Shown in pieces: positions 63,921-64,000 of a stretch of DNA of 64,000 nt. The position numbers and the translations under genes were made by a program. The stretch is from Alphaproteobacteria bacterium. Lineage in GTDB: Bacteria > Pseudomonadota > Alphaproteobacteria > Micavibrionales > Micavibrionaceae. The notes under the pieces are model-generated. The model was not told the origin of the DNA. It ran no database searches and saw only the letters and a list, made by a program, of their open reading frames with translations. The first letter of the stretch is position 1; each line of letters begins with the position of its first letter. The DNA lies in the NCBI GenBank assembly GCA_021775915.1, contig JAJFGW010000035.1, forward strand, positions 17,911-81,910, read 5' to 3'.

Positions 63921-63970
63921 TAATTTATGCTATTGTAGAACGATCAACAGAAGATTTGCGCTTTTTTGTC

Positions 63971-64000
63971 GTCATTGCGAGCAAAGCGAAGCAATCCAGA
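63971..64000 (+). repeat. second copy of the GTCATTGCGAG repeat (truncated by window edge)
   Basis: GTCATTGCGAGCAAAGCGAA followed by GCAATCCAGA: same left arm as the repeat at 47489, with the GCAATCCAG element at its end. Confidence 0.85.

Overview
The window looks like the chromosome of an alphaproteobacterium of moderate GC. The evidence is gene content and order. A CcrM-type GANTC methyltransferase follows rnhB. The F0 ATP synthase genes stand alone as atpI-atpB-atpE-atpF'-atpF. The ctpA / divergent polysaccharide deacetylase / rppH, ybgC-ruvBAC-yebC and tolQRAB arrangements are typical, and a 6S RNA lies beside 5-formyl-THF cyclo-ligase near zapA. I cannot place it below class level. Almost everything is housekeeping: I see no integrated phage, IS transposase, CRISPR array or rRNA operon.

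Layout. 1-8530 (minus): ydcF-mltB-rlpA-dac-tmk-holB-metG-tatD-MBL, a tightly packed cell wall / nucleotide / translation operon, with a tRNA-Ser(UGA) behind it and a large chemoreceptor gene (8838-11036). 11479-18769 is the metabolic accessory part: a BKACE-SDR-glycerate kinase operon runs head-on into an SDR / SMP-30 lactonase / HAD phosphatase operon, followed by a type II sulfide:quinone oxidoreductase. 18935-29587: a DUF4402 surface protein, rplU-rpmA-obg, pepA, pepN, a solitary YqaJ nuclease, rnhB, ccrM and folB. 29584-39045: a secreted unknown, mutY, dciA, efp, an inositol monophosphatase, an OmpA-like protein, a DsbA-like protein and smc. 39032-47477: ATP synthase F0, nadD, a structured RNA leader, rsfS-rlmH-envC-ctpA-deacetylase-rppH. 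47605-54267 (minus): yebC-ruvCAB-ybgC-tolQRAB. 54509-59697: a response regulator pair, a YmdB-like phosphoesterase, fthC plus 6S RNA, ornithine aminotransferase and zapA. 59908-63443: tkt and gap, with a GxxExxY gene cassette bounded by 31-bp inverted repeats lodged between them.

The most interesting signals are non-coding or mobile. (1) Seven GANTC sites lie within 98 bp upstream of ccrM, next to a perfect DnaA box. (2) A strongly structured RNA with its own promoter precedes rsfS. (3) A 6S RNA is hidden under the over-extended fthC ORF. (4) The GxxExxY cassette has both ends of its coding region at or inside the inverted repeats. (5) An 11-bp inverted repeat carries -35-like boxes between the zapA side and tkt. 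Several ORF-track starts were shortened where a ribosome binding site or the family N-terminus supports an internal start; reasons are given per gene.
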